Shown: positions 6,742 through 16,125 of the stretch, one piece after another
Layout: every line of letters begins with the position of its first letter
How positions within the stretch are numbered: position 1 is the stretch's first letter
DNA from: JAPLJM01 sp963708515
Lineage (GTDB): Bacteria; Desulfobacterota; Syntrophia; Syntrophales; Fen-1087
Assembly: GCA_963708515.1 (NCBI GenBank)
Contig: CAVPSX010000022.1
Location: 62,001 to 126,000, forward strand
Length of the DNA stretch: 64,000 nt
Reading direction: 5' to 3'
The notes under the pieces: generated by a model
What the model was told of the DNA's origin: nothing
Database searches by the model: none
Seen by the model: the letters and a program-made list of their open reading frames with translations, nothing else
Translations under genes and position numbers: made by a program

Positions 6742-8934
6742 TTACGGTGTTTCCCCTTCGCTTTGCAGCCAGCGCTGATAACCGACCATCTTGGCCAGGA
6801 CTTTGACGGCGCGCTCCGGCGTCTGAAAGGAGACGCTTTTATAGGGGCTTCCTTCGATTTCCACCACCATTCGTGCCTGCTCATCGCCCATGAGGCTGAC
6901 GCCCAGCACCGGCTTGCCGTATCTTTCCATCAGTTTCAAAATGAAGCGGATGTATTGATCTTCGAATTGGTGCATGAGGCGGGGAATTTCGTCCAACCGG
7001 TCCCGGTTCGTGGTCGGGTCGGCGATCAGGACGGACCGAATCAGGGAGCCGACGAAGATCATGCGCCCCAGAATGCCCAGATGGATCACAACGTCGCAGC
7101 GATCCCATTTTAACAGTTCCTCGGTTATAGTCATCGCGACCTGCGGATTCATTTCGGCCACGAGGTCGATGGGATTGGAGCGGCTCCAGTAAGAGGGGAG
7201 AATCCGATCGATGCGGGCGATCATGTCGGGTTCAAGCGCCGGCACTTCCAGTCCCTGCTCGGCGCAGAGATCGGAGGTCACAACCCCCCAGCCGCCTCCG
7301 AGCGTGACGATGCCGACCCGATTTCCCTTTGGCAGCGGCAGTGACGAGAAGGCGGCCGAAAGATCGAGCAGTTCCATGGGCTGCTCCACTAGGACGATGC
7401 CCGCCTGGCGGCAGGCGGCGTCAAAAATGCGGATGTTCGAGGCCAGCGCCCCGGTGTGGCTCGCGGCAGCCCGGTTGCCCGCTTCAGTGCGCCCACCCTT
7501 GAGAACGATCACGGGCTTTTTCCGGCCGACCCGGCGAGCCGATTCGAGGAAACGCCGTCCATTTTTGACGCTTTCGATATAGAGCACAACGGTCCGCGTC
7601 AGCTCATCGATTTCAAATCCGTCCAGGTAGTCCTCGAAGGTGATCATGGCCTCATTGCCCGAGCCGCTGAAGGCGCGAATTCCGATGTCCTCTCTTTCCG
7701 CAAAGATCAGAAGCTGCGAGCCCAGATTCCCCGATTGGGCGACCAGTGCAATGGAGCCGGGCTTCGGCCATGTGTGGGTTCCCGTGCAGTAAAAGGAAAG
7801 GTGGGGGTTGCAGATTCCCATCGTATTGGGTCCCAGGATCAGAATTCCCGCTTCCCGGGCTTCCCGGGTCAGATCCTCCTCCATTTGCCTGCCCTGCTCG
7901 CCGGTCTCGCTGAATCCCGAACTGATCAGGAGCATGTTTTTGATACCCTTGGCCCGCAATTCCGGAATCAGGGCCCGGACCCCGGCGGCCGGGATCGTGA
8001 CAACGGCCAGATCGACGGGTCCGGGAATGTCCATGACGGTTTTATAAACCGGCCGGCCCGCAATATCAGCGCCCTTGGGATTAACGAGATAAATCGAGCC
8101 CTTGTAATGACCCGCCACGAGGATGGAAAAAAGGCTGTTTCCCCACTTGCCGAATTCGGCCGACGCCCCTACAAAGGCAACGGACCGGGGATAGAAGAGA
8201 TTGGCGATCGCATAAGGATCAACAGGCGGTCTGACCGCTTTCGCAACCGGCCGCTCGCCCAGAAGCATGAGGGCGTCGACAGCCGTGACGCGTCCGTCGG
8301 CGCCGACCAGCAGTGGATTGACATCCACTTCCGCAACGTCTGATAGTTCTTCAGACAGGCGAGACAGTCCGACAAGCGTCTTGATCAGTTGCTGCCGATT
8401 GGCCGGTTGCTCGCCGCGGAAAGCCCCCAGAAGATCGGCAGACCGCATCTCATCAAGCATGCAACCGGCCTGGGCCTCGTTAAGCGGGGCAATGCGAAAG
8501 ACCACGTCGCCCAGGGCCTCGGTGAAAACGCCGCCCAGCCCGAACATGACGACCGGACCAAACTGGGCGTCATGGAAAAGTCCGGCTACGAACTCACGTT
8601 TTCCTTTGAGCATGGGCTGGATCAGCAGCCCCTCCAGATCCGCTCCCGCCGCCTGGATAACCTGCCGGGCGGCTCTCCGGACCTCGGTTGAGTTCCGGAG
8701 GTTCACCTTGACCAGGCCGCGCTCGGTCTTGTGCGTCAACTTTGTTCCCAGTCCCTTCAGGACGACGGGGAAGCCGGTTTCTTTCGCCTGCCGGACGGCC
8801 TCCGCTTCGGTTTTGACAACCCACTCCTCGACCACGGGGACGCCATAGTATTTCAAGATTTGCTTGGATTCTGCTTCCGTCAGGGCGACCTGGCCTGCAG
8901 AAATTGCTTTAATAATGATATCTGATGGTTGCAT
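6742..8934 (-). CDS. Acyl-CoA synthetase, NDP-forming, permuted domain order
   Basis: 730 aa. An ATP-grasp domain comes first (~1-235, with VVLKGLGTKLTHKTERG), then a CoA/Rossmann domain (~252, SVAFVGASAEFGKWGN) and succinyl-CoA-ligase-like domains carrying the phosphohistidine segment ASHTGALAS. In many ADP-forming acetyl-CoA synthetases and in Pat the ATP-grasp part is C-terminal, so this is the beta-first arrangement. The family makes ATP from acyl-CoA or activates acids reversibly, which suits a syntrophic acid degrader. The substrate is not visible. ATG follows GAGGGGTTATAAC. Confidence 0.9.
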   Translation of the reverse strand: MQPSDIIIKAISAGQVALTEAESKQILKYYGVPVVEEWVVKTEAEAVRQAKETGFPVVLKGLGTKLTHKTERGLVKVNLRNSTEVRRAARQVIQAAGADLEGLLIQPMLKGKREFVAGLFHDAQFGPVVMFGLGGVFTEALGDVVFRIAPLNEAQAGCMLDEMRSADLLGAFRGEQPANRQQLIKTLVGLSRLSEELSDVAEVDVNPLLVGADGRVTAVDALMLLGERPVAKAVRPPVDPYAIANLFYPRSVAFVGASAEFGKWGNSLFSILVAGHYKGSIYLVNPKGADIAGRPVYKTVMDIPGPVDLAVVTIPAAGVRALIPELRAKGIKNMLLISSGFSETGEQGRQMEEDLTREAREAGILILGPNTMGICNPHLSFYCTGTHTWPKPGSIALVAQSGNLGSQLLIFAEREDIGIRAFSGSGNEAMITFEDYLDGFEIDELTRTVVLYIESVKNGRRFLESARRVGRKKPVIVLKGGRTEAGNRAAASHTGALASNIRIFDAACRQAGIVLVEQPMELLDLSAAFSSLPLPKGNRVGIVTLGGGWGVVTSDLCAEQGLEVPALEPDMIARIDRILPSYWSRSNPIDLVAEMNPQVAMTITEELLKWDRCDVVIHLGILGRMIFVGSLIRSVLIADPTTNRDRLDEIPRLMHQFEDQYIRFILKLMERYGKPVLGVSLMGDEQARMVVEIEGSPYKSVSFQTPERAVKVLAKMVGYQRWLQSEGETP

Positions 8935-9075
8935 TGTTATAACCCCTCATCTGCCTTGAAAGATGGGCGGACCTTATCATATGGCTGCCTGGAGCGCAAC
9001 GCAACAGAGGGACTTTTTTATGAAGGTGTTTGGGGGGGCATCAAGACTGTGTCAGGCCCGGTGGTTTATGAGGTC

Positions 9076-9771
9076 CTACTTTAGGGCGTTCTGAATTTTT
9101 TCCTTAAAAGTGTCGCCCTCGAAAGCCTTCATGACCGCTTCCGTAATGGCGCTGCTGATCTGCTGTTCAAGCATTCCTTCAGAAAAATATACATGTTCCA
9201 ATGAATTAACGCTGGCTGCCGAAACCTGATGGATGATTTTTCCGGTCTGAATATCCGCAACCACTATGGTCACCCTGGCCCGTGAATCGTATGTCTTGAT
9301 TGGAATGTCATTCTGACAGACGACTTCCAGTTCATCAATGTTGCCGCCGATGAGAAATTTGCCCCATTCCTTTCGGACGTTGCCTTCCTTAAGATTCCAG
9401 GCGGGCATGGTAACAGAAACCTGATACCCTGATTTAACAAGGAAATCCTTCACGATGGTGGAAACGGCGGTTGACGGCTTCATGTTTTTTGGAATGACGT
9501 GGGTGAGTCCGCCCATTGAGGTGGTGACCCTGCCAATCAGCAGGTCTTTTCCACCGGGACGCGCGTCGTTGAAAGCGGCAACAGTCATGATGAATTTCTG
9601 ACCACCGGCGGCAGCAGGCGGAGCGGTGGCGGAGGTCATGTATTTCAGATCAACGGAGTAAAGGGTCGGTGTGCAGGCGGTTACGAAAAAAAGGAGAAAC
9701 AGGGAACCCATCACTGGAAAGGCAATTTTTATGGATGAGTTTATACGATGTCTTGTCCATGATTTGAACAT
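9076..9771 (-). CDS. Putative lipoprotein, unknown function
   Basis: 231 aa from the start chosen here, which follows AGGATTAGG; an ATG 15 bases upstream has no ribosome site. A charged N-terminus and hydrophobic stretch end in a lipobox (FVTAC), giving an outer-membrane or periplasmic lipoprotein. The body (VAAFNDARPGGKDLLIGRV, then a C-terminal helix with ITEAVMKAF) resembles the general pattern of LptE-like/YajG-like lipoproteins, but no family can be assigned firmly. Upstream lies the wreck of an AI-2E-type transporter gene, not a partner operon. Confidence 0.7.
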   Translation of the reverse strand: MFKSWTRHRINSSIKIAFPVMGSLFLLFFVTACTPTLYSVDLKYMTSATAPPAAAGGQKFIMTVAAFNDARPGGKDLLIGRVTTSMGGLTHVIPKNMKPSTAVSTIVKDFLVKSGYQVSVTMPAWNLKEGNVRKEWGKFLIGGNIDELEVVCQNDIPIKTYDSRARVTIVVADIQTGKIIHQVSAASVNSLEHVYFSEGMLEQQISSAITEAVMKAFEGDTFKEKIQNALK

Positions 9772-9879
9772 AGGCCTAATCCTCATTTTTCTACTGTTTG
9801 TGTGAGTATTCTCCAAATTGTCCCAATCGCGCTGCTTAATTAACCACAAGAAAGTTTGAATTGCAAACACTTTCAGCCT

Positions 9880-10270
9880 TGGATGGCCTCATATAGGGGG
9901 GATTGGTCAGCATACTGATGGTGTCCCGAACTTTCTGCTCAATTGCGCCTGTATCGGCGCTGATGATATTGCGGATATCCATGGATTCGTTCAGTATAGA
10001 CGGGTGTTGAAACCGGCCGGCAACAGGATAATCAGTGCGATCATGCAAAGCATCAGCGAGGCAACCAGATTGGGGCGCTTGAGTTTGACCAGAAGCCAAT
10101 GATAAAGGTGCTTGAAAATGCCGGGGATAACCGCTGCCTAGAAAAGGGGCATGAAAAAAAGCTTCAACAGATTGAGCAACGCCAGGGTGACCAGCCCCAG
10201 AAGACTGATAAAGAGAATCGATTGTACTTTTTTAGGATACACGACGCAAGGATTCTCGATATTTCCAAGT
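9880..10270 (-). pseudogene. Remnant of an AI-2E family transporter (TqsA/YdiK-like)
   Basis: Reading leftward from ~10240, one frame gives VQSILFISLLGLVTLALL, then LKLFFMPLF, an amber codon in place of the usual Trp, AAVIPGIF and WLLVKLKRPNLVASLM. This is the typical N-terminal transmembrane part of AI-2E family permeases. Another frame continues with NESMDIRNIISADTGAIEQ before all similarity ends. With an in-frame TAG, at least one shift and most of the ~350-aa protein missing, it is a decayed fragment. Confidence 0.65.
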
Positions 10271-10361
10271 TGACGATGTGGCTTCTAAACGACTAAAAAA
10301 GTCTCCTATTTAATCAATCTCTTTTCCTGTCCATTTGCGCAGATGTGTGTTAGGGAGGGCC

Positions 10362-11579
10362 ATGTCGCTCTGGTTGAAAAAAAGTAGAATTATTGCTACC
10401 TGCGCCAAAGGGGTCTCGCCTTACCTTCAAGCCGAAATGCGCGACCTGAATTTTCCGTCTCAAGCGGTGGGCGAAGCGGCAGTCGAGACGGAAGGCGCCC
10501 TTGAAGACGCTATGACACTCAATCTGAATCTGCGCACGGCGCATCGGGTTCTTTATCTCTACTATGCCTTCACGGCGAAGACCCTTGAGGACCTATACAA
10601 CCACCTCGTGCGGCTCACATGGGAAGAGGTCCTGGATACGGACGGCTATGTCTGCGTCACGTCCTTTGCCGATACCCCGGCCATTCGCGACGGCCGCATC
10701 GTAAACCTAAAAGGCAAGGATGCCGTGGCGGACCGGTTCCGGCAGGTCAGCAACCGGCGGCCGGATTCCGGCGCGGCCCGGGACCGAACCGTGATCCATC
10801 TTTACTGGAAACAGAACCAGGTGCTGGTTTATCTGGACACCTCCGGCGACTCCCTGTCCAAAAGGGGTTACCGCAAAATCCCTCTGCAGGCGCCCATGCA
10901 GGAAACGCTGGCGGCGTCGGTGATCCTGGCCGCCGGCTGGCAGGGGGAAGGCCATTTCATCAATCCCATGTGCGGCAGCGGGACGCTTGCCATCGAAGCG
11001 GCCCTGATCGCCCTCAACCGGGCGCCGGGGCTCATACGAACCAATTACGGATTCATGCATCTGAAGGGATTTACGCCGTCCCACTGGCGGGAAATGCGGA
11101 CCCGGGCCAGAAAAGAGGTGCGGAAACAGTTGCCGGGGAAGATCGTGGCCACGGATGTCCGGCAGGAAGTCGTCGAGGCGGCGCGGCAAAATGCCCGGAC
11201 GGCAGGGGTGGATCACCTGATCGACTTTGCCGTCTGCGATTTCCGGGAAACGCCCGTGCCGGAAGGGATCGGAGTGATCATGCTCAATCCGGCCTACGGA
11301 GAGCGCTTGGGGGAGATCACCGCGCTGGAGGCAATTTATCAGGGGATCGGCAACTTTTTCAAGCAGCAGGGGCCGGGTTATCGGGGATACATTTTTACGG
11401 GAAATCTTGAACTAGCCAAAAAGATCGGGCTCAAAACAAAACGCAGAATCCCCTTTTTTAACGGCGAGATCGAATGCCGGCTACTGGAGTATGAATTATA
11501 CACCGGAAGCCGGAGGCCCCCTTCCGCTGCGGTTGCCGATACTGAAAACGAGGAAGACCAGACACCGGAGGTTCCATGA
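10362..11579 (+). CDS. THUMP-domain class I RNA methyltransferase (RlmL/RlmK-N-like)
   Basis: 405 aa from the ATG that follows TAGGGAGGG; an upstream in-frame start lacks such a site. The N-terminal ferredoxin-like/THUMP region (~1-160) binds RNA, and the C-terminal Rossmann fold has GSGTLAIEAAL and the catalytic-loop motif NPAYGERLGE. The family methylates the N2 amino group of a 23S rRNA guanine (G2445 in RlmL). The usual NPPY is NPAY here, an unusual change. The 3' end overlaps murI by 4 bp (ATGA), suggesting translational coupling. Confidence 0.88.
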   Translation: MSLWLKKSRIIATCAKGVSPYLQAEMRDLNFPSQAVGEAAVETEGALEDAMTLNLNLRTAHRVLYLYYAFTAKTLEDLYNHLVRLTWEEVLDTDGYVCVTSFADTPAIRDGRIVNLKGKDAVADRFRQVSNRRPDSGAARDRTVIHLYWKQNQVLVYLDTSGDSLSKRGYRKIPLQAPMQETLAASVILAAGWQGEGHFINPMCGSGTLAIEAALIALNRAPGLIRTNYGFMHLKGFTPSHWREMRTRARKEVRKQLPGKIVATDVRQEVVEAARQNARTAGVDHLIDFAVCDFRETPVPEGIGVIMLNPAYGERLGEITALEAIYQGIGNFFKQQGPGYRGYIFTGNLELAKKIGLKTKRRIPFFNGEIECRLLEYELYTGSRRPPSAAVADTENEEDQTPEVP

Positions 11580-12385
11580 ATTCTGATCCAGCCCTTCCCA
11601 TTGGCGTCTTTGATTCCGGCGTCGGCGGATTGACCGTCGTGCGCGCCCTGATGGAGCGGCTGCCTTTCGAGAACATCACCTATTTCGGCGACACCGCCCG
11701 GGTTCCCTATGGCGTCAAATCTGTGGAGACCATTACCTGCTATGCCACACAAATAGTAGAATTCCTTCTGAAACAGGAGGTGAAGCTCCTGATTGTCGCC
11801 TGTAACACGATCGCTGCCGTGGCCGGTGAAACCGTCCGGGAGATGTCGCCCGTGCCGGTTCTCGATGTCATCGACGCCGGTGCGCGCCGGGCCGCCGCAG
11901 AAACAAAAAGCAGGAATGTGGGCGTCATCGGCACACCCGCCACGATCAACAGCAACTCCTATGCCCGGGCTATTCACCGCTATGATCCGCAGGTGAGGAT
12001 TTATTCCCAGGCCTGTCCGCTTTTCGTGCCGCTCGTCGAAGAGGGCTGGCTGGATCATCCGGTGACCCGTCTGACGGCCCAGGAATACCTGAAACCGGTC
12101 CTGGCGGAGCATATCGACACGCTCGTGCTGGGATGCACGCATTACCCGCTGCTGAAGCCCCTTTTTGAGCAGCTTCTGGGTCCTGAGATCCGTCTTGTTG
12201 ATTCGGCAGAGGCAATGGCGGCCATCGCCGCCGACCTGCTTGCGGGAAAAAAGCTTGTGAATCCGTCCCGCGTCCGGCCGGACTACCGTTTTTTCGTTAC
12301 CGACGTTCCCTATCGTTTTCAGACCATCGGCGAGCGTTTTCTAGGCAGGAGCCTGTCGCAGGCGGCGCTTGTTAAATTATCGTGA
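11576..12385 (+). CDS. murI: Glutamate racemase
   Basis: 269 aa. The family hallmarks are present: FDSGVGGLTVV near the N-terminus, the first catalytic Cys in VACNTIAA and the second in GCTHYPLL. It interconverts L- and D-glutamate to supply D-Glu for peptidoglycan. It is coupled to the upstream RNA methyltransferase by an ATGA overlap and followed 11 bp later by thyX, so the three are likely co-transcribed. Confidence 0.95.
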   Translation: MNSDPALPIGVFDSGVGGLTVVRALMERLPFENITYFGDTARVPYGVKSVETITCYATQIVEFLLKQEVKLLIVACNTIAAVAGETVREMSPVPVLDVIDAGARRAAAETKSRNVGVIGTPATINSNSYARAIHRYDPQVRIYSQACPLFVPLVEEGWLDHPVTRLTAQEYLKPVLAEHIDTLVLGCTHYPLLKPLFEQLLGPEIRLVDSAEAMAAIAADLLAGKKLVNPSRVRPDYRFFVTDVPYRFQTIGERFLGRSLSQAALVKLS

Positions 12386-12396
12386 GGATCTGAACC

Positions 12397-13854
12397 ATGA
12401 AAATCATCCTGGCCGGTTATAATCTGGATTACGAGACGATCCAGGGGATTGGAGACGCCCTGCCGCAACCGGAGGAGCCGACCCCGGAAACCATTGCCGC
12501 CGCGTACGCGAGGATCAGCCGGAATCCAAGGCCTGTGAACGAACTGAGGCATATGGCCCGGGCGGAAGTGGACAAGGCCCGCCATTCGAACCGCAACATC
12601 GTCTTTGAGATGGGCCACAGCTCCATTGCCGAACATGCCGTTTTCAACATTGACGTGCTCGGCGTTTCCCGGCTGCTCGTGGAGGAGATTGAAAAATTCC
12701 GGCTCTGTTCCTATACGGAAAAATCCCAGCGCTATGTTCTGCTGCAGGATGATTTTGTGATCCCCGAAGAAATCCGCCAGGCGGGAATGGAGGAACGCTT
12801 CGTCGCCATGATTCGCGAGCAGAACCGTTTCTATCACGACCTTTACGGGAAGCTCCGGCCCCATGTCTTTGAACGGAATCCGGATCTGGCCGCCGATCCC
12901 AAGAACCGGTCCACGCTGGAGGGCTGGGCGAAGGAAGACGCCCGCTACATCATCGCCCTGGCCACCGAGACCCAGCTCGGCATGACCCTCAACGCCAGAA
13001 ATCTGGAACTCATGCTGCGCCGTCTGGCCGCCCATCCGCTCGCGGAGGCCGGACTGTACAGCCGCAAGCTCTACGAGGCGACAAAGAACATCGCGCCGTC
13101 GCTGATCCGCTATACCGGCGCCACCGATTATGACCGCCTGACGCGTCAGGCCTTGAAAGAAAAAGCCGCGTCTCTCACAGCAGAGCAACAGAAGCCTGAA
13201 CCGGAATCCGTCGTCCTGTGCGGGGCAACGCCGCGCGCCGACGAAAGAATCCTGGCGACCCTGATCCATTCATCCTCGCGGCTGTCGATGGCGCAATGCC
13301 TTGAAATCGTGGACAGAATGAATATTCATAAAAAAGAGGACCTCGTCAAAACGGCCCTCCGCCATCTGCGAGCCTACGATCCCGTGTTGCGGGAATTTGA
13401 ACAGGCGGACCTTCATTTTGAACTTGTGGTCAGCGCCGGTTGCTTTGCCCAGTTGAAGCGGCACCGCATGGCGACGCTGACGGGCCAGGATTATGATCCG
13501 GCTCTGGGCGTGACTATACCGCCGGCCGTATCGGCCATCGGCATGGACAAGGCTTTCTTGAATATCATCGAACAAAGCGAGGCCGTTTACGAACGGATCC
13601 GGGCAAAGGCCCCGGCGGCGGCGCCTTATATCCTGACGAACGCTCACCGCAAAAGGGTGTCGCTGAAGGTCAATGCGCGGGAACTCTACCACATGGCCCG
13701 GCTCCGGGCCGACCGCCATGCCCAGTGGGACATCCGGGCAGTGACGGTCCGGATGCTGGCTCTGGGAAAAACGGCCATGCCGCTGACGCTGATGCTGGCC
13801 GCGGGCAAGGACGGGTTTGAATCGCTCTATCAGGAAATTTTTTCAAGCTCATGA
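12397..13854 (+). CDS. thyX: Double-length FAD-dependent thymidylate synthase (ThyX-like)
   Basis: 485 aa, about twice a typical ThyX. Residues ~50-110 resemble the first half-site (HSSIAEHAVFNIDVLGVSR and CSYTEKSQRY), and ~320-400 repeat the pattern (SSSRLSMAQCLEIVDR, then LKRHRMATLTGQDY). The canonical RHRxxSxxxxSxR motif is split: the second half keeps RHR, the first keeps SxRY. Tandem long ThyX proteins are known, for example in Chlamydia. Methylation of dUMP with NADPH/FAD is likely, but the degenerate motifs leave some doubt. Confidence 0.8.
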   Translation: MKIILAGYNLDYETIQGIGDALPQPEEPTPETIAAAYARISRNPRPVNELRHMARAEVDKARHSNRNIVFEMGHSSIAEHAVFNIDVLGVSRLLVEEIEKFRLCSYTEKSQRYVLLQDDFVIPEEIRQAGMEERFVAMIREQNRFYHDLYGKLRPHVFERNPDLAADPKNRSTLEGWAKEDARYIIALATETQLGMTLNARNLELMLRRLAAHPLAEAGLYSRKLYEATKNIAPSLIRYTGATDYDRLTRQALKEKAASLTAEQQKPEPESVVLCGATPRADERILATLIHSSSRLSMAQCLEIVDRMNIHKKEDLVKTALRHLRAYDPVLREFEQADLHFELVVSAGCFAQLKRHRMATLTGQDYDPALGVTIPPAVSAIGMDKAFLNIIEQSEAVYERIRAKAPAAAPYILTNAHRKRVSLKVNARELYHMARLRADRHAQWDIRAVTVRMLALGKTAMPLTLMLAAGKDGFESLYQEIFSSS

Positions 13855-13955
13855 CCCCTAATGACACGGCATCTTTTCCTGCTTGAGATTTCAGTAACCA
13901 TTTGTTAGTTTTTTTGCAGATATGATCTCTATCGCTTTTTCAGCGGGAGGTTGAA

Positions 13956-14510
13956 ATGACCAGAGACGAAGCGGTTGCGCTGCTGGAGCAGCATGTTCGG
14001 GATGAACGCATGCTCAACCACAGCTACGCCGCAGAGGCCGTCCTGCGGGCGCTCGCGAACCGCCTGGGGCAGGACGAGGAAACATGGGGCCTGGCGGGGC
14101 TGTTGCATGATATCGATCTTGAGCTGGTTCAGGGGGATCTGACCGTTCATGGCCTCGCAGCGGCCCGGATTCTGACGGAAGAAGGCGTCGATCCGGAGGT
14201 TGTGGAAGCCGTCAAAATGCACAACGAGATGGCCGCGGGCGTGAAGCGGAAGACGGTCTTTCAGCATGCCCTGGCCGCCGGCGAGACGATCACGGGCTTG
14301 ATTTCCGCGACGGCGCTGGTTTATCCCGATAAAAAACTGGCCAGCGTGAAGGTTAAATCCGTCACTAAGCGCATGAAAGAGAAGGCCTTTGCCGCATCCG
14401 TCAACCGGGAAACCATCCTGGAATGCGAGAAGATCGGCATCCCCCTGGATGAATTCGCGGGGATCGCCCTGAAGGCCATGCAGGACATTCATGAGCAACT
14501 GGGCCTGTAG
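13956..14510 (+). CDS. HD/HDIG-domain protein
   Basis: 184 aa with a single HD domain: a metal-ligand His in LNHSYAAEAVLRALA, then GLLHDIDLE carrying the HD doublet, and a later His in VKMHNEMAAG. Small proteins of this type are annotated as HDIG-domain hydrolases or phosphodiesterases; the substrate is unknown. A strong ribosome site (GCGGGAGGTTG) fixes the start. It stands ~100 bp after thyX and ~60 bp before an enoyl-CoA hydratase gene. Confidence 0.85.
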   Translation: MTRDEAVALLEQHVRDERMLNHSYAAEAVLRALANRLGQDEETWGLAGLLHDIDLELVQGDLTVHGLAAARILTEEGVDPEVVEAVKMHNEMAAGVKRKTVFQHALAAGETITGLISATALVYPDKKLASVKVKSVTKRMKEKAFAASVNRETILECEKIGIPLDEFAGIALKAMQDIHEQLGL

Positions 14511-14568
14511 TGGATAATCGTCATTCTCCACAGGCCTGGATATAAATGATCAAAGGAGGACCGAACGC

Positions 14569-15360
14569 ATGCAGTTTGAAAATATCCTTTTTGAGAAAAC
14601 GGCGCAGACGGCGACGATTACGCTCAACCGGCCCGCAGCCTACAATGCACTGAATGAGGGGCTCTTCAAAGACCTTGCCCGGGCCCTGGAGATCTGTGCC
14701 GATGACGAGGACACGCGGGCCGTTGTCCTGACCGGTGCAGGGAAAGCCTTTTGTTCCGGCGGAGATATCGCCGCCTTCCGCGAAGAAATCGATACGAACC
14801 CGTCCGATCCGCTGCGGCAGCTGATCAAGACCCTCAACGTCTTCATTTTCGGACTGCGCGCGCTGCCGAAACCCGTGATCGCTGCGGTCAACGGCGCCGT
14901 GGGCGGGGCCGGGATGAGCCTCATGGCGGCTTGCGATCTGCGCATCTGCGCGTCCTCCGTGCGCTTCCGGCAGGCCTATACCAATCTGGGGCTCGTGCCG
15001 GACGGCGCCTGGGCGCTGACGGTGGGGCGTCTCATCGGACTCAACAAGGCACAGGAGCTGATTTTTCTGGATCCGGTCTTCGACGCCGAGCAGGCCCTCG
15101 CCTGGGGACTTGTCAATCGGGTCGTGGCGGATGGCGATCTGCAGCGTGTGGCCGCGGAGATGGCGATGAAGCTGGCCAAGGGGCCGACCCAATCCTTTGC
15201 CATTGCCAAGGAAAATATGAATTATGCCATGCTCGACCAGCTGGAGCGCCAGCTGGAGCGGGAACGGTCCGGCATGATCCGGGCCGCAAAGACGGCCGAT
15301 TACAAGGAAGGTCTGCGGGCCTTTTTTGAAAAAAGACCCCCGGCGTTTTCGGGGAAGTAG
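14569..15360 (+). CDS. Enoyl-CoA hydratase/isomerase (crotonase family)
   Basis: 263 aa crotonase fold. The CoA oxyanion-hole segments are GKAFCSGGDIAAF and AAVNGAVGGAGMSLMAACDLR. Of the two acidic residues used by true hydratases, the second region reads YTNLGLVPDGAW, with Asp rather than the usual Glu/Gly pattern, so an isomerase or a specialised hydratase is possible. It is followed 16 bp later by a hotdog thioesterase gene. Confidence 0.88.
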   Translation: MQFENILFEKTAQTATITLNRPAAYNALNEGLFKDLARALEICADDEDTRAVVLTGAGKAFCSGGDIAAFREEIDTNPSDPLRQLIKTLNVFIFGLRALPKPVIAAVNGAVGGAGMSLMAACDLRICASSVRFRQAYTNLGLVPDGAWALTVGRLIGLNKAQELIFLDPVFDAEQALAWGLVNRVVADGDLQRVAAEMAMKLAKGPTQSFAIAKENMNYAMLDQLERQLERERSGMIRAAKTADYKEGLRAFFEKRPPAFSGK

Positions 15361-15376
15361 GATTTAGGGCAAGGCC

Positions 15377-15838
15377 ATGCGCAAACTTAATCCGGATTAT
15401 CTGTACGCCGTGCGTGAACTGATCAACAACTGCCCCTATTTCCGGCTCCTGTCGATGAAAGTCCTCGAATTATCACCGGGGCATGCCCTGCTGGAGGCCA
15501 TGGTGGAAGAAAAGCACCTCCAGGCATTCGGCTTTGTCCACGGCGGCGCCCTGGCCTCCATTATCGATACGGCGGCCTTCTGGTCGGCCTTCTGCGATCT
15601 CGATGAGAACACGGGAATCACGACAGTGGATCTGAAGCTCAACTATCTGGCGCCGGTCAAGGAGGGCAAACTGATCGCACGTGGAAAGCGCCTCAAGCTG
15701 GGCAAAACGCTGGGCCTGGGGGAGGCCGAAATCATAAGTGAAAACGGCAAACTCATTGCCCAGGGAACGTCAACGCTGATCGTGTTGCCGGGATTCGGCT
15801 TCGCCGGTGCGCCCGACCTGCCGCCAAAATTTATATAA
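15377..15838 (+). CDS. PaaI-family hotdog thioesterase
   Basis: 153 aa single hotdog domain with the PaaI/4HBT signature FVHGGALASIIDTA and the strand TVDLKLNYLAPVKEGKL. Such enzymes hydrolyse acyl- or aryl-CoA thioesters, often as a rescue activity. It lies immediately after the crotonase gene and is probably co-transcribed with it. A truncated family I repeat directly follows the stop codon. Confidence 0.88.
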   Translation: MRKLNPDYLYAVRELINNCPYFRLLSMKVLELSPGHALLEAMVEEKHLQAFGFVHGGALASIIDTAAFWSAFCDLDENTGITTVDLKLNYLAPVKEGKLIARGKRLKLGKTLGLGEAEIISENGKLIAQGTSTLIVLPGFGFAGAPDLPPKFI

Positions 15839-15839
15839 C

Positions 15840-15892
15840 GAGCGCTTTGCATAACCGCTGAAAAAGCGGCGAAGCCATTTTTCAAAGGTCTC
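15840..15892 (+). repeat. Family I repeat, internally deleted copy D
   Basis: Begins GAGCGCTTTGCATAACCGC like the left end of the element and jumps directly to the right end (CGGCGAAGCCATTTTTCAAAGGTCTC). The AT-rich core and much of both arms are missing. It lies between the thioesterase gene and the first small Cys-rich gene. Confidence 0.7.
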
Positions 15893-15911
15893 ATAACGGG
15901 GACTTTTCGAT

Positions 15912-16121
15912 ATGATTGTTACAGATGGAAGCCAGATCTGCGGGCGATGTCATCAGAAATCGTCCGTCGTCCTTTGCGACGGTTGCGAGACACCCCTGTG
16001 TGTAGATTGCCGCAAATTCGATATGTGGGGATACGGGTGCGGCCACGTGGACACCAAGGCCTTCTGCCTGACCTGCGCCGACGATGAAAAGATCAATCCT
16101 TACGGCGGAAAAATGGAGTGA
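15912..16121 (+). CDS. Small Cys-rich (zinc-ribbon-like) protein
   Basis: 69 aa with nine Cys. CGRC and CDGC are eight residues apart, then CVDC, and a C-terminal CLTC follows GCGHV. This spacing suggests treble-clef or B-box-like zinc binding, and there is no transmembrane segment. The gene 68 bp downstream encodes a clear paralogue, broken by one base. No specific function is recognisable; an adaptor or regulator linked to the flanking acyl-CoA genes is only a guess. Confidence 0.65.
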   Translation: MIVTDGSQICGRCHQKSSVVLCDGCETPLCVDCRKFDMWGYGCGHVDTKAFCLTCADDEKINPYGGKME

Positions 16122-16125
16122 GAGG

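Noticed and set aside
9836..10099. 87-aa leftward ORF
   Set aside because: It crosses the frame break of an AI-2E transporter remnant; the conserved pieces lie in two frames, so it was described as a pseudogene.
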